DNA from: Mucilaginibacter sp. L196 | Lineage (GTDB): Bacteria > Bacteroidota > Bacteroidia > Sphingobacteriales > Sphingobacteriaceae | DNA length: 64,000 nucleotides | Reading direction: 5' to 3' | Assembly (NCBI RefSeq): GCF_009765905.1 | Contig: NZ_LMUO01000009.1 | Span: 756,252-820,251, forward strand | In this document: positions 1 to 7,924 of the stretch, piece by piece | Layout: the number at the start of each line of letters is the position of its first letter | How positions within the stretch are numbered: position 1 is the first letter of the stretch | Program-made: the position numbers and the translations under genes | The notes under the pieces: generated by a model | Told to the model about the DNA's origin: nothing | The model's database searches: none | The model's input: the letters and a program-made list of their open reading frames with translations, nothing else

Positions 1-465
1 TCATACCCTTCGCTCGGTCCTTTTTTAGCCTTCCAATTTACGATAGATTTGAACTACAGCGAATTGTTGAATTTTTCAGAAATGGATTTTGTGGTGGCCG
101 GCCCCGGCGCTAAGAACGGCATATTGAAATGTTTTGACTCTCTGGGTAGCTATTCATTTGAAGATATTATTAAATTAATGACAGATGACCAGGAAAAGGA
201 ATGCAGACGGCTTGGCCTCAATTTACCAAATTTATGGGGAAGACAACTCCAACTTATTGACTGTCAAAACCTGTTTTGTGAAACCGATAAATATCTGCGA
301 GCCACAAGCCCGGAAAGCAATAACAAATCGGGCCGAACCCGGATCAAACAAAAATTCAATAAGTCAAAAGGCCCGATGAGTTTTTTCTTTCCACCGAAAT
401 GGAATATAAATAATCAAATCCAAATATCATGTCAGAAGACAGTAAACGAAGGCATCTTTTCATAA
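1..465 (+). CDS. aGPT-Pplase clade 3-like DNA-modification protein, 5' end cut off
   Basis: The reading frame is open from base 1, so the N-terminus lies outside the window; 154 residues are visible. The stretch GPFLAFQFTIDLNYS, then DFVVAGPGAKNGI and LQLIDCQNLFCETDKY, matches my memory of the family called alpha-glutamyl/putrescinyl thymine pyrophosphorylase clade 3 (aGPT-Pplase3), named in comparative genomics of hypermodified phage DNA. The biochemical role of the cellular members is unproven; the region resembles helix-hairpin-helix DNA glycosylase-type proteins. The 3' end overlaps the next gene by 37 nt, which suggests coupled translation. An internal TTG at 49 is an artefact of the missing start. 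Family call is by recalled pattern only. Confidence 0.72.
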   Translation, partial: SYPSLGPFLAFQFTIDLNYSELLNFSEMDFVVAGPGAKNGILKCFDSLGSYSFEDIIKLMTDDQEKECRRLGLNLPNLWGRQLQLIDCQNLFCETDKYLRATSPESNNKSGRTRIKQKFNKSKGPMSFFFPPKWNINNQIQISCQKTVNEGIFS

Positions 466-923
466 GCCATCACCACCAAGATGATGCGGAGGTCAGCAAG
501 CTAACCAGCCTGATGGCGAGCCGTGGCTATGATGTCCGAAATAGTTCGGTCCGGATGAAGCCGGAAAATCAGCGCCGCATGGATGAAAAACGCGTTAGCG
601 ATAAAGTAATACAGCGTATACTCCGAATGAAAATATCCTGGGCCAGTACAGTTGTGGTGTTAATTGGAAAAGACACTCATCAACGCAGTTGGGTGAACTG
701 GGAAATAGAGAAAGCAAATCAACAGGGAAAAAGAATTGTGGGCGTATTTGTCCGGGGTGGTACCGAAGCCGATATACCGCCAAGTTTGGAAAAATACGGG
801 TCAGCGATAGTCAACTGGAATACAGATAGTATCATGTCAGCAATTGATGGTGACAATACATTTAAAAATTCCGATGGTAATACCCGACAGCCACCGAATG
901 CAAGTGGGTCAGTAAACTGTTAA
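429..923 (+). CDS. TIR domain protein, MTH538/ThsB-like (DUF1863)
   Basis: A 164-residue soluble protein whose first 125 residues form a TIR-like domain. The first strand and loop read HLFISHHHQDD (residues 9-19) and the helix near residue 92 reads SWVNWEIEKA, the W..WEI signature of the MTH538 TIR-like family that includes the Thoeris sensor ThsB. By family knowledge the glutamate in WEI (E92) would be the catalytic residue for NAD processing or cyclic ADP-ribose synthesis. Its start overlaps the upstream gene by 37 nt and its stop is 1 nt before the next start, so the three genes form one operon. No ThsA-type effector is visible; the partner may be the base-modification protein or lie upstream of the window. 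Confidence 0.82.
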   Translation: MSEDSKRRHLFISHHHQDDAEVSKLTSLMASRGYDVRNSSVRMKPENQRRMDEKRVSDKVIQRILRMKISWASTVVVLIGKDTHQRSWVNWEIEKANQQGKRIVGVFVRGGTEADIPPSLEKYGSAIVNWNTDSIMSAIDGDNTFKNSDGNTRQPPNASGSVNC

Positions 924-924
924 T

Positions 925-1575
925 ATGCCAAGCGTCTACATTTACGTTGTCGACAGAGATTTAGGGTTCGCACCAAACCCATTCCACGGTTTTTGTAGTT
1001 TGGCAACTTGTAAACCCCGTATTAGAAACAGTGCGCAAATAGGCGATTGGATAGTTGGCGTCGGAGGTGGAAGGCTTAGGGCACCCGGAAGATGTGTTTT
1101 TGCTATGAAGGTTAGCCGAAAAATCACCTTTAACGAATATTGGGAAAATGATGAATTTAAGGATAAGAGACCGGTACGCAACGGAAGTAAAAAAATGATG
1201 CTCGGCGATAATATTTATTTTCATAATGCTGAAACAAACACTTGGACCCAAGCACATTCCCATCATAGTCACCCAGATGGCACGCTAAATGAATTCAATA
1301 AAAACCGGGATACCCAATCCCGAAATGTGCTGATTTCAAATCATTTCTATTATTTTGGGAGTGCAGCGCCCGAATTTCCTGCGAATCTTTTAAAAAATAT
1401 CGGTTATGAAAATGGCATCGGCCATAGAAAGTTCAGTTTTGATGAAGCCGAAACACTTGTTGAATGGTTACAAAACGAACAGGCAGAATCATTTAACCTT
1501 GTTGTTGCTGATCCATTTGATTTTGATAAAAGCCAAGCACATTATTCTGTCGGTACGAACCGAATTACAATCTAA
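925..1575 (+). CDS. Nmad2 (nucleotide modification associated domain 2) family protein
   Basis: A 216-residue protein. The N-terminus carries YVVDRDLGFAPNPFHG, then CSLATCKPRIR and GDWIVGVGGG, which matches what I recall of putative nucleotide modification associated domain 2, a family defined by its neighbourhood with DNA-base modification genes. A later segment VLISNHFYYFG and a C-terminal FSFDEAETLVEWL are also typical. Molecular function is unknown. It starts 1 nt after the TIR gene stop, and its last 11 nt overlap the 3' end of the convergent TIR gene. Context suggests a base-sensing or base-modifying component of a defence module rather than metabolism. Confidence 0.78.
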   Translation: MPSVYIYVVDRDLGFAPNPFHGFCSLATCKPRIRNSAQIGDWIVGVGGGRLRAPGRCVFAMKVSRKITFNEYWENDEFKDKRPVRNGSKKMMLGDNIYFHNAETNTWTQAHSHHSHPDGTLNEFNKNRDTQSRNVLISNHFYYFGSAAPEFPANLLKNIGYENGIGHRKFSFDEAETLVEWLQNEQAESFNLVVADPFDFDKSQAHYSVGTNRITI

Positions 1576-2341
1576 TCGTTTTATTGGAAAAAATTTCGTA
1601 CAACAAGTCTAATGCGAAGACAGGCTTAGGTATTGATTGCGAATATTTATTAACCCAATTTATCAAATCGTCATCTGTTAGCTCCATTAGATGATCCAGG
1701 TTTAATTGGTATTTTATACTTAGGTTTTCATTAAGGTTCCTTGTTTGCTCCATGCCCTTTAAGAGAGTTGGGCGATATTCATTTAATTGTCTTCTGCGAA
1801 CGTATTTTGTCATAGCAATCTCCGCGTATATCCATGGTGAAAATGTTTCACTTTTTATATCTGAAGATTTAATGGAATTTGGAGTATTTAAAAACATAAC
1901 ACATTCTACCTTGTCAATCATCATACTTAGTGCTGTAGACAGCATTATATGTACATGACTTGTGGATTTATTTCTTTCGTCATAATTATAGGTAGCGCGA
2001 TCTTCATTTAAACAATATTTATTATCAATTTTTTTTAACAAATCAGGAGCATAACCCCAAATACACGAATCAATGAAAACTGTAAGCCCCAAGGCTGATA
2101 ACATACCTGCTAATGTTATTGCGGCATCTTGATCATCGTGCGAGTGGGAGATGAAAATATTGGCTTTAACTAGTGGGAACCAATCAGCTTGCATTTGAGA
2201 TCCATTAATAGAACCGTCAGGTGAAAGATAATTATTAAGTGAATGTTCAATTTGATTTTTATAACTGTTGTAGGTTGTTAAACCCCTCTGATAAAAATCT
2301 TTATCAACTGTGTCAAATGATAAATTAAAACCGGAAAACAT
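1565..2341 (-). CDS. TIR domain-containing protein, second copy, convergent
   Basis: A 258-residue soluble protein with a TIR-type core. The first strand reads ANIFISHSHDDQDA (residues 60-73), the second strand GLTVFID (85-91), and the late helix SPWIYAEIAMTK places a candidate catalytic glutamate at E174. About 55 residues precede the TIR core and about 70 follow it; neither part is recognised. It is unlike the small MTH538-type TIR protein encoded at 429-923. It converges on the Nmad2 gene with an 11-nt overlap of the two 3' ends and is more AT-rich than the chromosome to the right. Whether it belongs to the same system or is a separate defence gene cannot be decided from sequence. Confidence 0.78.
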   Translation of the reverse strand: MFSGFNLSFDTVDKDFYQRGLTTYNSYKNQIEHSLNNYLSPDGSINGSQMQADWFPLVKANIFISHSHDDQDAAITLAGMLSALGLTVFIDSCIWGYAPDLLKKIDNKYCLNEDRATYNYDERNKSTSHVHIMLSTALSMMIDKVECVMFLNTPNSIKSSDIKSETFSPWIYAEIAMTKYVRRRQLNEYRPTLLKGMEQTRNLNENLSIKYQLNLDHLMELTDDDLINWVNKYSQSIPKPVFALDLLYEIFSNKTIRL

Positions 2342-2491
2342 AATGTGAAAGGATTAGTAGAAAAATATCGTTTATTCTACGAAATTATAAATATCTGAAC
2401 AGATCCGTCTTCTATAAACTAATAAATTAAACAGAATACCGATGGATTTTATCCAAAAGCGCGTTCTGACTAAATTCAAGAAATAAGAAAT

Positions 2492-2513
2492 TGTGTGAGA
2501 AATGTGTGAGAAA
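2492..2513. repeat. Tandem 11-bp repeat beside tRNA-Asn
   Basis: TGTGTGAGAAA occurs twice back to back, just beyond the tRNA terminator on the side of the defence island. Such short direct repeats next to a tRNA 3' end are often integrase arm or attachment sites. No integrase gene is visible in the window. The rest of 2342-2513 is AT-rich and holds no gene that I can support. Confidence 0.4.
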
Positions 2514-2518
2514 CAAAA

Positions 2519-2541
2519 AACCCAACTCGCCAGAGTTGGGT
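2519..2541 (-). terminator. Rho-independent terminator of tRNA-Asn
   Basis: CCCAACTC and GAGTTGGG pair perfectly over 8 bp around a GCCA loop (2521-2540). On the minus strand the hairpin is followed by a run of T, so it ends the tRNA transcript 20 nt past the tRNA 3' end. Confidence 0.8.
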
Positions 2542-2560
2542 TAAATCATTGATTTTCAGG

Positions 2561-2634
2561 CTCCTGAGGCTGGGCTCGAACCAGCGACCCTCTGATTAAC
2601 AGTCAGATGCTCTAACCAGCTGAGCTACTCAGGA
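2561..2634 (-). tRNA. tRNA-Asn (GTT anticodon)
   Basis: The minus strand folds into a full cloverleaf. The acceptor stem pairs TCCTGAG with CTCAGGA, the D arm reads GCTCAGCTGGTTAGAGC, the anticodon arm TCTGA-CTGTTAA-TCAGA gives anticodon GTT for asparagine, and the T arm is GCTGG-TTCGAGC-CCAGC. The discriminator base is G, as usual for tRNA-Asn, and CCA is not encoded. It is the only tRNA I find in the window. Its 3' end points toward the defence island, the normal arrangement for an island inserted at a tRNA. Confidence 0.96.
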
Positions 2635-2657
2635 ATCATTTTCCGTTTTGGAGTGTG

Positions 2658-2689
2658 CAAAAGTATAATTTCCATTGAAACTTCGCAAC
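2658..2689 (-). promoter_or_regulatory. Bacteroidetes-type promoter of tRNA-Asn
   Basis: On the minus strand TACTTTTG (2658-2665) fits the TAnnTTTG -7 box. A GTTG, one mismatch to the -33 TTTG, lies 20 nt upstream. The expected start is about 17 nt before the tRNA. Confidence 0.5.
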
Positions 2690-2867
2690 AGTTCTCGGAA
2701 AAAAAATCAATATATTTTTAATTATAGCCAGTATTGGCTGATTAACAGGTAAATAATTTTTTGTTTCCGAAACATAAAATAGCTTGGGGCAGGTAATTTT
2801 ATTGCAGAATACCTATAAATGAGTATTTGTGAGGTAAAATCACAATATTTGCGCAAAATACTATATA

Positions 2868-3806
2868 ATGAGTTTAGTTGTTATTGGCAGTGTAGCGTTC
2901 GACGCTATTGAGACACCCTTTGGTAAAACTGATAAGATTGTTGGCGGCGCGGCTACCTACGCGAGTTTAGCGGCATCGTATTTTAGTGATGATGTTAAAA
3001 TTGTTGGTGTAGTGGGTGATGACTTCCCGCATAGCCAGATAGAGGAGTTCCACATCCATCATATCGATACCGAAGGTTTACAGATCAAGCAAGGCGAGAA
3101 ATCGTTCTTTTGGTCGGGTAGATACCATAATGATATGAACAGCCGTGATACGCTCATTACTGAACTGAATGTATTGGGTGACTTCGATCCCATCATCCCT
3201 GAAAGCTATCAGGATTGCGAATACCTGATGCTGGGTAATTTGACCCCGCAGGTGCAGCAAACGGTTATTAAACGCCTTAAAAAACGCCCTAAGCTGATTG
3301 TAATGGACACCATGAACTTCTGGATGGATATTGCTATGAATGATTTGCTGGAAACCATTAAACTGATTGATGTTTTAACTATTAATGATGCCGAAGCGCG
3401 CCAATTATCAGGCGAATACTCTTTAGTAAAAGCTGCCGCTACAATATTACAGATGGGCCCTAAATACCTCATCATAAAAAAAGGCGAACATGGAGCACTA
3501 CTGTTCGGCGATGGCCTTATATTCTCGGCGCCGGCATTACCATTAGCCGAAGTATTTGATCCAACCGGTGCAGGCGATACCTTTGCAGGTGGGTTTATAG
3601 GTTATTTGGCAAAGGTTAACGAGATTAATTTTGCCAACATGAAGAACGCTATCATTTATGGATCAGCATTAGCTTCATTTTGTGTAGAAAAATTCGGCAC
3701 TGAAAAGATCAATAACCTAAGCCAGGAAGAGATAGCTGCACGCGTACAGGAATTTGTTGTGTTATCGCAGTTTTCAATAGATCTTAAGGTTTCAATTTCC
3801 CAATAG
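2868..3806 (+). CDS. PfkB-family carbohydrate (ribokinase-like) kinase
   Basis: A 312-residue cytosolic kinase. Near the N-terminus VVGGAATYAS resembles the PfkB signature 1 region, and DPTGAGDTFAGGF around residue 231 is the signature 2 anion hole, with the second aspartate (GAGD) as catalytic base. It should transfer phosphate from ATP to a hydroxyl of a sugar or nucleoside; the substrate cannot be read from sequence. The start at 2868 gives the canonical short N-terminus. It stands alone on the plus strand; its last 23 nt overlap the convergent cytochrome b5-like gene. The 226-base gap before it holds the tRNA promoter and otherwise nothing evident. Confidence 0.9.
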   Translation: MSLVVIGSVAFDAIETPFGKTDKIVGGAATYASLAASYFSDDVKIVGVVGDDFPHSQIEEFHIHHIDTEGLQIKQGEKSFFWSGRYHNDMNSRDTLITELNVLGDFDPIIPESYQDCEYLMLGNLTPQVQQTVIKRLKKRPKLIVMDTMNFWMDIAMNDLLETIKLIDVLTINDAEARQLSGEYSLVKAAATILQMGPKYLIIKKGEHGALLFGDGLIFSAPALPLAEVFDPTGAGDTFAGGFIGYLAKVNEINFANMKNAIIYGSALASFCVEKFGTEKINNLSQEEIAARVQEFVVLSQFSIDLKVSISQ

Positions 3807-4023
3807 CTTTAAATCGCACAAAAACTTCGTGAGTATGTGGGGCGTCGGCAAGCTCTGGGGTTAAATCCTGGCCTGCCCAATGTTCGTAGTGTTGGCCTTT
3901 GCGCCAAAGGCGACTTTCGGTTACATCGTAAATAATGCCATTGTAAGCAACCCATATCTCAGGCTTGTCCTGCCCGTTGCGTAGGGCTAATTGCGATTTG
4001 GTGTATTGAGGCAGCTCAGGCAT
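3784..4023 (-). CDS. Small cytochrome b5-like heme/steroid-binding protein
   Basis: A 79-residue protein that is essentially a single cytochrome b5-like domain (PF00173 type). WVAYNGIIYDVTESRLWRKG corresponds to the start of the fold and HYEHWAGQDLT to the region holding the first axial histidine. Only a shortened core is present, as in bacterial predicted heme/steroid-binding proteins. The gene overlaps the lycopene cyclase stop/start by 8 nt and is last in the crtB-cyclase operon, so it may donate electrons to, or scaffold, carotenoid-modifying enzymes; this is inference. Its 3' end overlaps the convergent kinase gene. Confidence 0.8.
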   Translation of the reverse strand: MPELPQYTKSQLALRNGQDKPEIWVAYNGIIYDVTESRLWRKGQHYEHWAGQDLTPELADAPHTHEVFVRFKAIGKLKP

Positions 4024-4705
4024 GGTGTATTTTAATAGATCTTAATCTAAAATATTCAAAAAAGCCAATATTCATCAGTAACAGGGCCATGCAGTAAAAA
4101 TGATCTTCAATAGGTATGGTTCCTAATCTTAACCCCATGTTTTGCATATTATTATACATTACCACTGGCCATGCGGTAAGTACGCCGTTAATAATGTAGA
4201 AGGGTATCAGCACCACCAAAAAAGTTATATAAAAGCGGTTGAGCCACCGAACTTTATAAATAAACTGGAACAGGATCACCAGAAAGGCAAGCAAAGTAAA
4301 TGTTACCCGGGTGTATAACCTGTGGTGGTAAATTATCAGTATTAATATAGAAAATATGATGATTATATTGGAGATGATGCGTGTTAACTGTATATCCATT
4401 TCCCATTTTATGTAATAATTTAGGCATGCATAAATAAATATACAGGCGAATGGTACTGTTAAAAAGAAAAAGATCTCCTCTATAGGCAATTGCAAAATGG
4501 TAATGCCGGTTATATATTCCGGGTTGAATGACCATACACCATCCATGGTAAACAATACATCCCAAAATAAAAAAACAAGCCCGGTTATTAATAAGCCCGG
4601 CCAAATAAATTTCCACTTTTTATAAAACTGAACCCTTTTGTCAAAAGATAGTGCCAGTGGGAAAAATATCGTGAAAAAATTAATAAGCAGATAAGTAAAC
4701 TTCAC
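4016..4705 (-). CDS. Lycopene beta-cyclase, fused CrtYcd type
   Basis: A 229-residue membrane protein with about seven hydrophobic segments. It has the lycopene cyclase domain repeated twice: the first copy includes FWDVLFTMDGVWSFNPEYI and PIEEIFFFLTVPF, the second includes GTIPIEDHFYCMALLL. In heterodimeric CrtYc/CrtYd the two halves are separate; here they are fused, as in other Bacteroidetes. The enzyme cyclises both ends of lycopene to beta-carotene in the inner membrane. It sits 43 nt downstream of crtB and overlaps the cytochrome b5-like gene by 8 nt, so the three are probably cotranscribed. Confidence 0.88.
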   Translation of the reverse strand: MKFTYLLINFFTIFFPLALSFDKRVQFYKKWKFIWPGLLITGLVFLFWDVLFTMDGVWSFNPEYITGITILQLPIEEIFFFLTVPFACIFIYACLNYYIKWEMDIQLTRIISNIIIIFSILILIIYHHRLYTRVTFTLLAFLVILFQFIYKVRWLNRFYITFLVVLIPFYIINGVLTAWPVVMYNNMQNMGLRLGTIPIEDHFYCMALLLMNIGFFEYFRLRSIKIHHA

Positions 4706-4748
4706 AAAGTAAATTTAGATGTTTAAGATAGATATTTTGAGCTCAGTT

Positions 4749-5597
4749 TTAAATAAGATTCAGCTTTTGCTGCACTAAGGCTTTGCAATAAAGCGACAAC
4801 TTGCGGGTATCGGATATACGAATCCGTTTTTGCAGTACAGTAGCTGCTGGTATTCTTGTGATTTTTTTAAAAAGCTGGAAATAATAAACATAGGCAATAT
4901 AAACCCCCAGGCGCGTTCCCTTTGGCAGTTGTTTTATCCCCTCAAACCCTGCATCGAAATCCTTTTTAATATCAGCTTCTATCCGCTGTTTATCGGCCTC
5001 GCCAAAATTGTTAAGATCAATTTCTGGGAAATAAGTGCGGCCACGTTCCTCCAGGTCGGATTTTATGTCCCTCAAAAAGTTTACCTTCTGAAATGCGGAA
5101 CCTAAGCTGCGTGCGGCAGGTAGCAGATGTAGATATTGTTTATTATCGCCCCCACAAAAAACTTTAAGACACATCAGGCCAATAACCTCAGCTGAGCCGT
5201 AGATATAAGCCTGATAACTTTCCTTGTCATGTGTTTTTTTGTCGAGGTCCATTTCCATCGAACATAAAAAAGCAACTATCAAATCGTGACTGATCTGGTA
5301 TTGGTTAACAACTGCCTGAAATGCTTGCAGAATAGGGTTGAGGCTGATTTTTTGTTCTATAGCTTTAAACGTTTCCTGCCTGAATTCACTTATCAGTTTG
5401 TGTTTATCATGTTCATGAAAGGTGTCCACAATTTCATCAGCTAATCGCACGAAGCCATAAATGCCATAAATCGGAGCTCTGAAATTTTGGTCAAATGCCT
5501 TAATACCAATACTAAACGAGGTGCTGTATTTTTGGGTGATCAGCCTGCTGCAATCAAAGCAGGTTTGGTTATAAAGATCGATTTGACTAGCTCGCAT
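4749..5597 (-). CDS. crtB: Phytoene synthase (squalene/phytoene synthase family)
   Basis: A 282-residue prenyl transferase that condenses two geranylgeranyl diphosphates to phytoene. The first aspartate-rich motif is RLADEIVD (residues 51-58) and the second is NFLRDIKSDLEERGR near residue 175; both bind the Mg-diphosphate. The characteristic GSAEVIGLMC segment lies between. Length fits bacterial CrtB. It is divergent from crtI with 78 bp between the two starts and is first in an operon with lycopene cyclase. A squalene synthase role is less likely given these neighbours. Confidence 0.92.
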   Translation of the reverse strand: MRASQIDLYNQTCFDCSRLITQKYSTSFSIGIKAFDQNFRAPIYGIYGFVRLADEIVDTFHEHDKHKLISEFRQETFKAIEQKISLNPILQAFQAVVNQYQISHDLIVAFLCSMEMDLDKKTHDKESYQAYIYGSAEVIGLMCLKVFCGGDNKQYLHLLPAARSLGSAFQKVNFLRDIKSDLEERGRTYFPEIDLNNFGEADKQRIEADIKKDFDAGFEGIKQLPKGTRLGVYIAYVYYFQLFKKITRIPAATVLQKRIRISDTRKLSLYCKALVQQKLNLI

Positions 5598-5675
5598 AAA
5601 CTCGTTAAAAGTACAAATTTTAAGCCGTATTGTTTTTTAGTAAGGGCAAAACAATTTGGTTAATTTAGGTGCCTT

Positions 5676-7172
5676 ATGCACGTGGGTAACAACAAACACA
5701 TAGTAGTAATTGGGGCGGGTTTCGCGGGGATGTCAGCAGCATGCATCTTGGCAAAGGAAGGTTTTAAAGTTACTATCCTTGAAAAGAACAACCAGCCCGG
5801 CGGCAGGGCTAGAGTTTGGAAAAAGGACGGTTTTACCTTTGACATGGGCCCAAGCTGGTACTGGATGCCTGATGTGTTTGAAAACTTTTTCGCGTTGTTT
5901 GGCAAATCGTCACAGGATTTTTATGAATTGAAACAGTTAGACCCGGCTTACCGTGTTTATTTTGGCAAGAGTGATGAAATGGATGTCCCCGCTAAAATGG
6001 CGGATTTGGAAGCGCTTTTTGAAAGCATTGAACCCGGAAGCCGCAAAGGATTAAGTGCATTTTTAAAGCAAGCCGAATACAAGTACAAAGTAGGGATGGG
6101 GGAGTATGTATTTCGCCCATCGCATACTATTACAGAGTTTATCGACTGGAACCTGATACGCAAAAGCTTTAGCATGCAATTGCTTACGGGCATGAGCAAA
6201 CATGTGCGTAAGTACTTTAAAAATCCGAAACTAATAAAGTTGCTGGAGTTCCCGGTACTGTTTTTAGGCGCGAGGCCGCAGGATACGCCCGCCATGTACA
6301 GTATGATGAATTACGCGGATCTGGTTTTAGGTACCTGGTACCCTACGGGCGGTATGAACGAAATTGTAAAAGCGATGGTAAATATTGCTGAGGAAAATCA
6401 GGTTGACATCAAACTAAATACTGAAGTACTCAAAATAGAAGTAGAAAATGAAAAGGTAAAATACATCGTCACCAATAATGGTATTGTAGAAGCAGATTTC
6501 GTAATTACCGGGGCGGATTACGAACACACTGATCAAGAATTAATAGATGAGCCTTATCGCAACTATGATCATAAATATTGGGATAGCCGCACCATGTCGC
6601 CATCGAGCTTATTATTTTACATCGGTATAAATAAAAAATTGGGAGACATTAAGCACCATAATTTATTTTTTGATGAAGATTTTGAACAGCATGCAGATGA
6701 TATTTATACCAAACCCCAATGGCCTGAAAAACCTTTATTTTATGTTTGCTGCCCATCAAAAACAGATAGCAGCGTAGCACCAGAGGGATGCGAAAACTTA
6801 TTTTTCCTTGTGCCATTAGCCCCGAATTTGGAAGATAATGATGAGCTGCGCGAGAAGTACTTTATTTTGATAGTCGACAGGTTTGAAAGCATAACCGGCG
6901 AAAGCATAAAGGATAGCATCATTGTAAAACGCAGCTATGCCATGAATGATTTTAAAGCTGATTATAACTCCTTTAAAGGCAACGCTTATGGGTTGGCCAA
7001 TACCCTTGCACAAACCGGATTTTTTAAACCTGCTATGCGGGCAAAGCATATTAAAAATATGTTGTTTACAGGACAACTAACCGTGCCGGGGCCGGGTGTG
7101 CCGCCTGCTTTAATATCAGGGCAGATAGCGGCAGGGGAGGCTTTGAAATATTTTTCCGCTAAACAAAAATAG
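5676..7172 (+). CDS. crtI: Phytoene desaturase (CrtI-type)
   Basis: A 498-residue flavoprotein. The N-terminal dinucleotide fold reads VVIGAGFAGMSAACILAKEG (residues 10-29) followed by an acidic residue in TILEKN; PGGRARVW and the C-terminal FAD segment GPGVPPALISGQIAAGEAL are typical of CrtI. It converts phytoene to lycopene. The start at 5676 places the fold 9 residues from the N-terminus. The short divergent spacer to crtB (5598-5675) is likely to hold both promoters, so the pigment genes may respond to one regulator; no repressor gene is present nearby. Confidence 0.93.
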   Translation: MHVGNNKHIVVIGAGFAGMSAACILAKEGFKVTILEKNNQPGGRARVWKKDGFTFDMGPSWYWMPDVFENFFALFGKSSQDFYELKQLDPAYRVYFGKSDEMDVPAKMADLEALFESIEPGSRKGLSAFLKQAEYKYKVGMGEYVFRPSHTITEFIDWNLIRKSFSMQLLTGMSKHVRKYFKNPKLIKLLEFPVLFLGARPQDTPAMYSMMNYADLVLGTWYPTGGMNEIVKAMVNIAEENQVDIKLNTEVLKIEVENEKVKYIVTNNGIVEADFVITGADYEHTDQELIDEPYRNYDHKYWDSRTMSPSSLLFYIGINKKLGDIKHHNLFFDEDFEQHADDIYTKPQWPEKPLFYVCCPSKTDSSVAPEGCENLFFLVPLAPNLEDNDELREKYFILIVDRFESITGESIKDSIIVKRSYAMNDFKADYNSFKGNAYGLANTLAQTGFFKPAMRAKHIKNMLFTGQLTVPGPGVPPALISGQIAAGEALKYFSAKQK

Positions 7173-7200
7173 CCTTGCAACATTGCAAGGCTATTTTTGT
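7163..7200. terminator. Bidirectional terminator between crtI and the DUF4136 gene
   Basis: An 18-bp perfect inverted repeat (7163-7180 and 7183-7200) with a two-base loop, GC-rich in the middle and A/T-rich at both ends. It overlaps the crtI stop codon and serves both convergent genes. Confidence 0.9.
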
Positions 7201-7219
7201 TGTAGAGTTGTATGTTTTA

Positions 7220-7924
7220 TTAAGAGTTCATGGTACGTATCATTCTTGGTGGTGCTGATAGTGGTTGCAAGCTTAGTTGGTTAATTATACCGCTTACTAC
7301 TTTAGGCAAGTCATCAATATTTTTTTGCGGGTCGTGGTGCACTTCGCCTACACCGTAACCTCTCCAAACTACTTTACGGGTTCTGCGGTCTATCAGGTCA
7401 ATAATTAAGGTTCCTTCTTTATAATGTTCTTGTTCAGCATAAGTTAACCCGCCGCTATAAGCAAATGGAGCGCCGCCGTAATAGTAAGGGCTAAATCCAC
7501 CCCAGCCGTAGCCTCCTCGCCAACCGTAACCAAAGCCAAGGCCGAATCCGCCCCAGCCATAACCACCCCAACCGTAACCGCCACCCCAGCCATAACCGCC
7601 CCAACCATAGTTAGAGTAATAATTAGTCCTGGTACCCCTGCCAACAGTGGTAGTATAGCTAACCAACAAATCAGGTTGTTTTTGCGAAACAGACAAGCCT
7701 TTGGTTTCTAACGCCGAAGTTGCAGCATCTTTAATTTTAGCATCAGCCATAGCTACATTACCGGGCGCTTTACCTTTTCCGGCGCCCATTGGCATCCAGG
7801 CAAAAGTATGGTACCTGCTCATGTTTGTTGTGTTAAGACCTGCTGTATAATAGTTGTATGTATTACATGCAGAAAAGCTGGCTGCAATTAATACAATCAG
7901 CCCTAAATAAATTGATCTTTTCAT
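7220..7924 (-). CDS. DUF4136-type lipoprotein with Gly/Tyr/Trp-rich repeat
   Basis: A 234-residue predicted lipoprotein. The signal peptide ends in SFSACNTY, so the mature N-terminus would be Cys20. The first part, YHTFAWMP and PDLLVSYTTTV, is typical of DUF4136. Residues 105-150 are a low-complexity run of GYGWGG units, an insertion often seen in this family and possibly surface exposed. The end, GTLIIDLIDRRTRKVVWRG, is the DUF4136 C-terminal strand pair. Function unknown; lipoproteins of this family sit at the outer membrane. It stands alone and converges with crtI. Confidence 0.85.
   Translation of the reverse strand: MKRSIYLGLIVLIAASFSACNTYNYYTAGLNTTNMSRYHTFAWMPMGAGKGKAPGNVAMADAKIKDAATSALETKGLSVSQKQPDLLVSYTTTVGRGTRTNYYSNYGWGGYGWGGGYGWGGYGWGGFGLGFGYGWRGGYGWGGFSPYYYGGAPFAYSGGLTYAEQEHYKEGTLIIDLIDRRTRKVVWRGYGVGEVHHDPQKNIDDLPKVVSGIINQLSLQPLSAPPRMIRTMNS

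Noticed and set aside
429..923. Complete Thoeris system
   Set aside because: Only the ThsB-like TIR is visible; no ThsA gene with SIR2/TIR and SLOG domains is in the window.
1752..1958. A plus-strand 68-codon open frame within the second TIR gene
   Set aside because: Lies antisense to a well-supported protein and has no family-like motifs.
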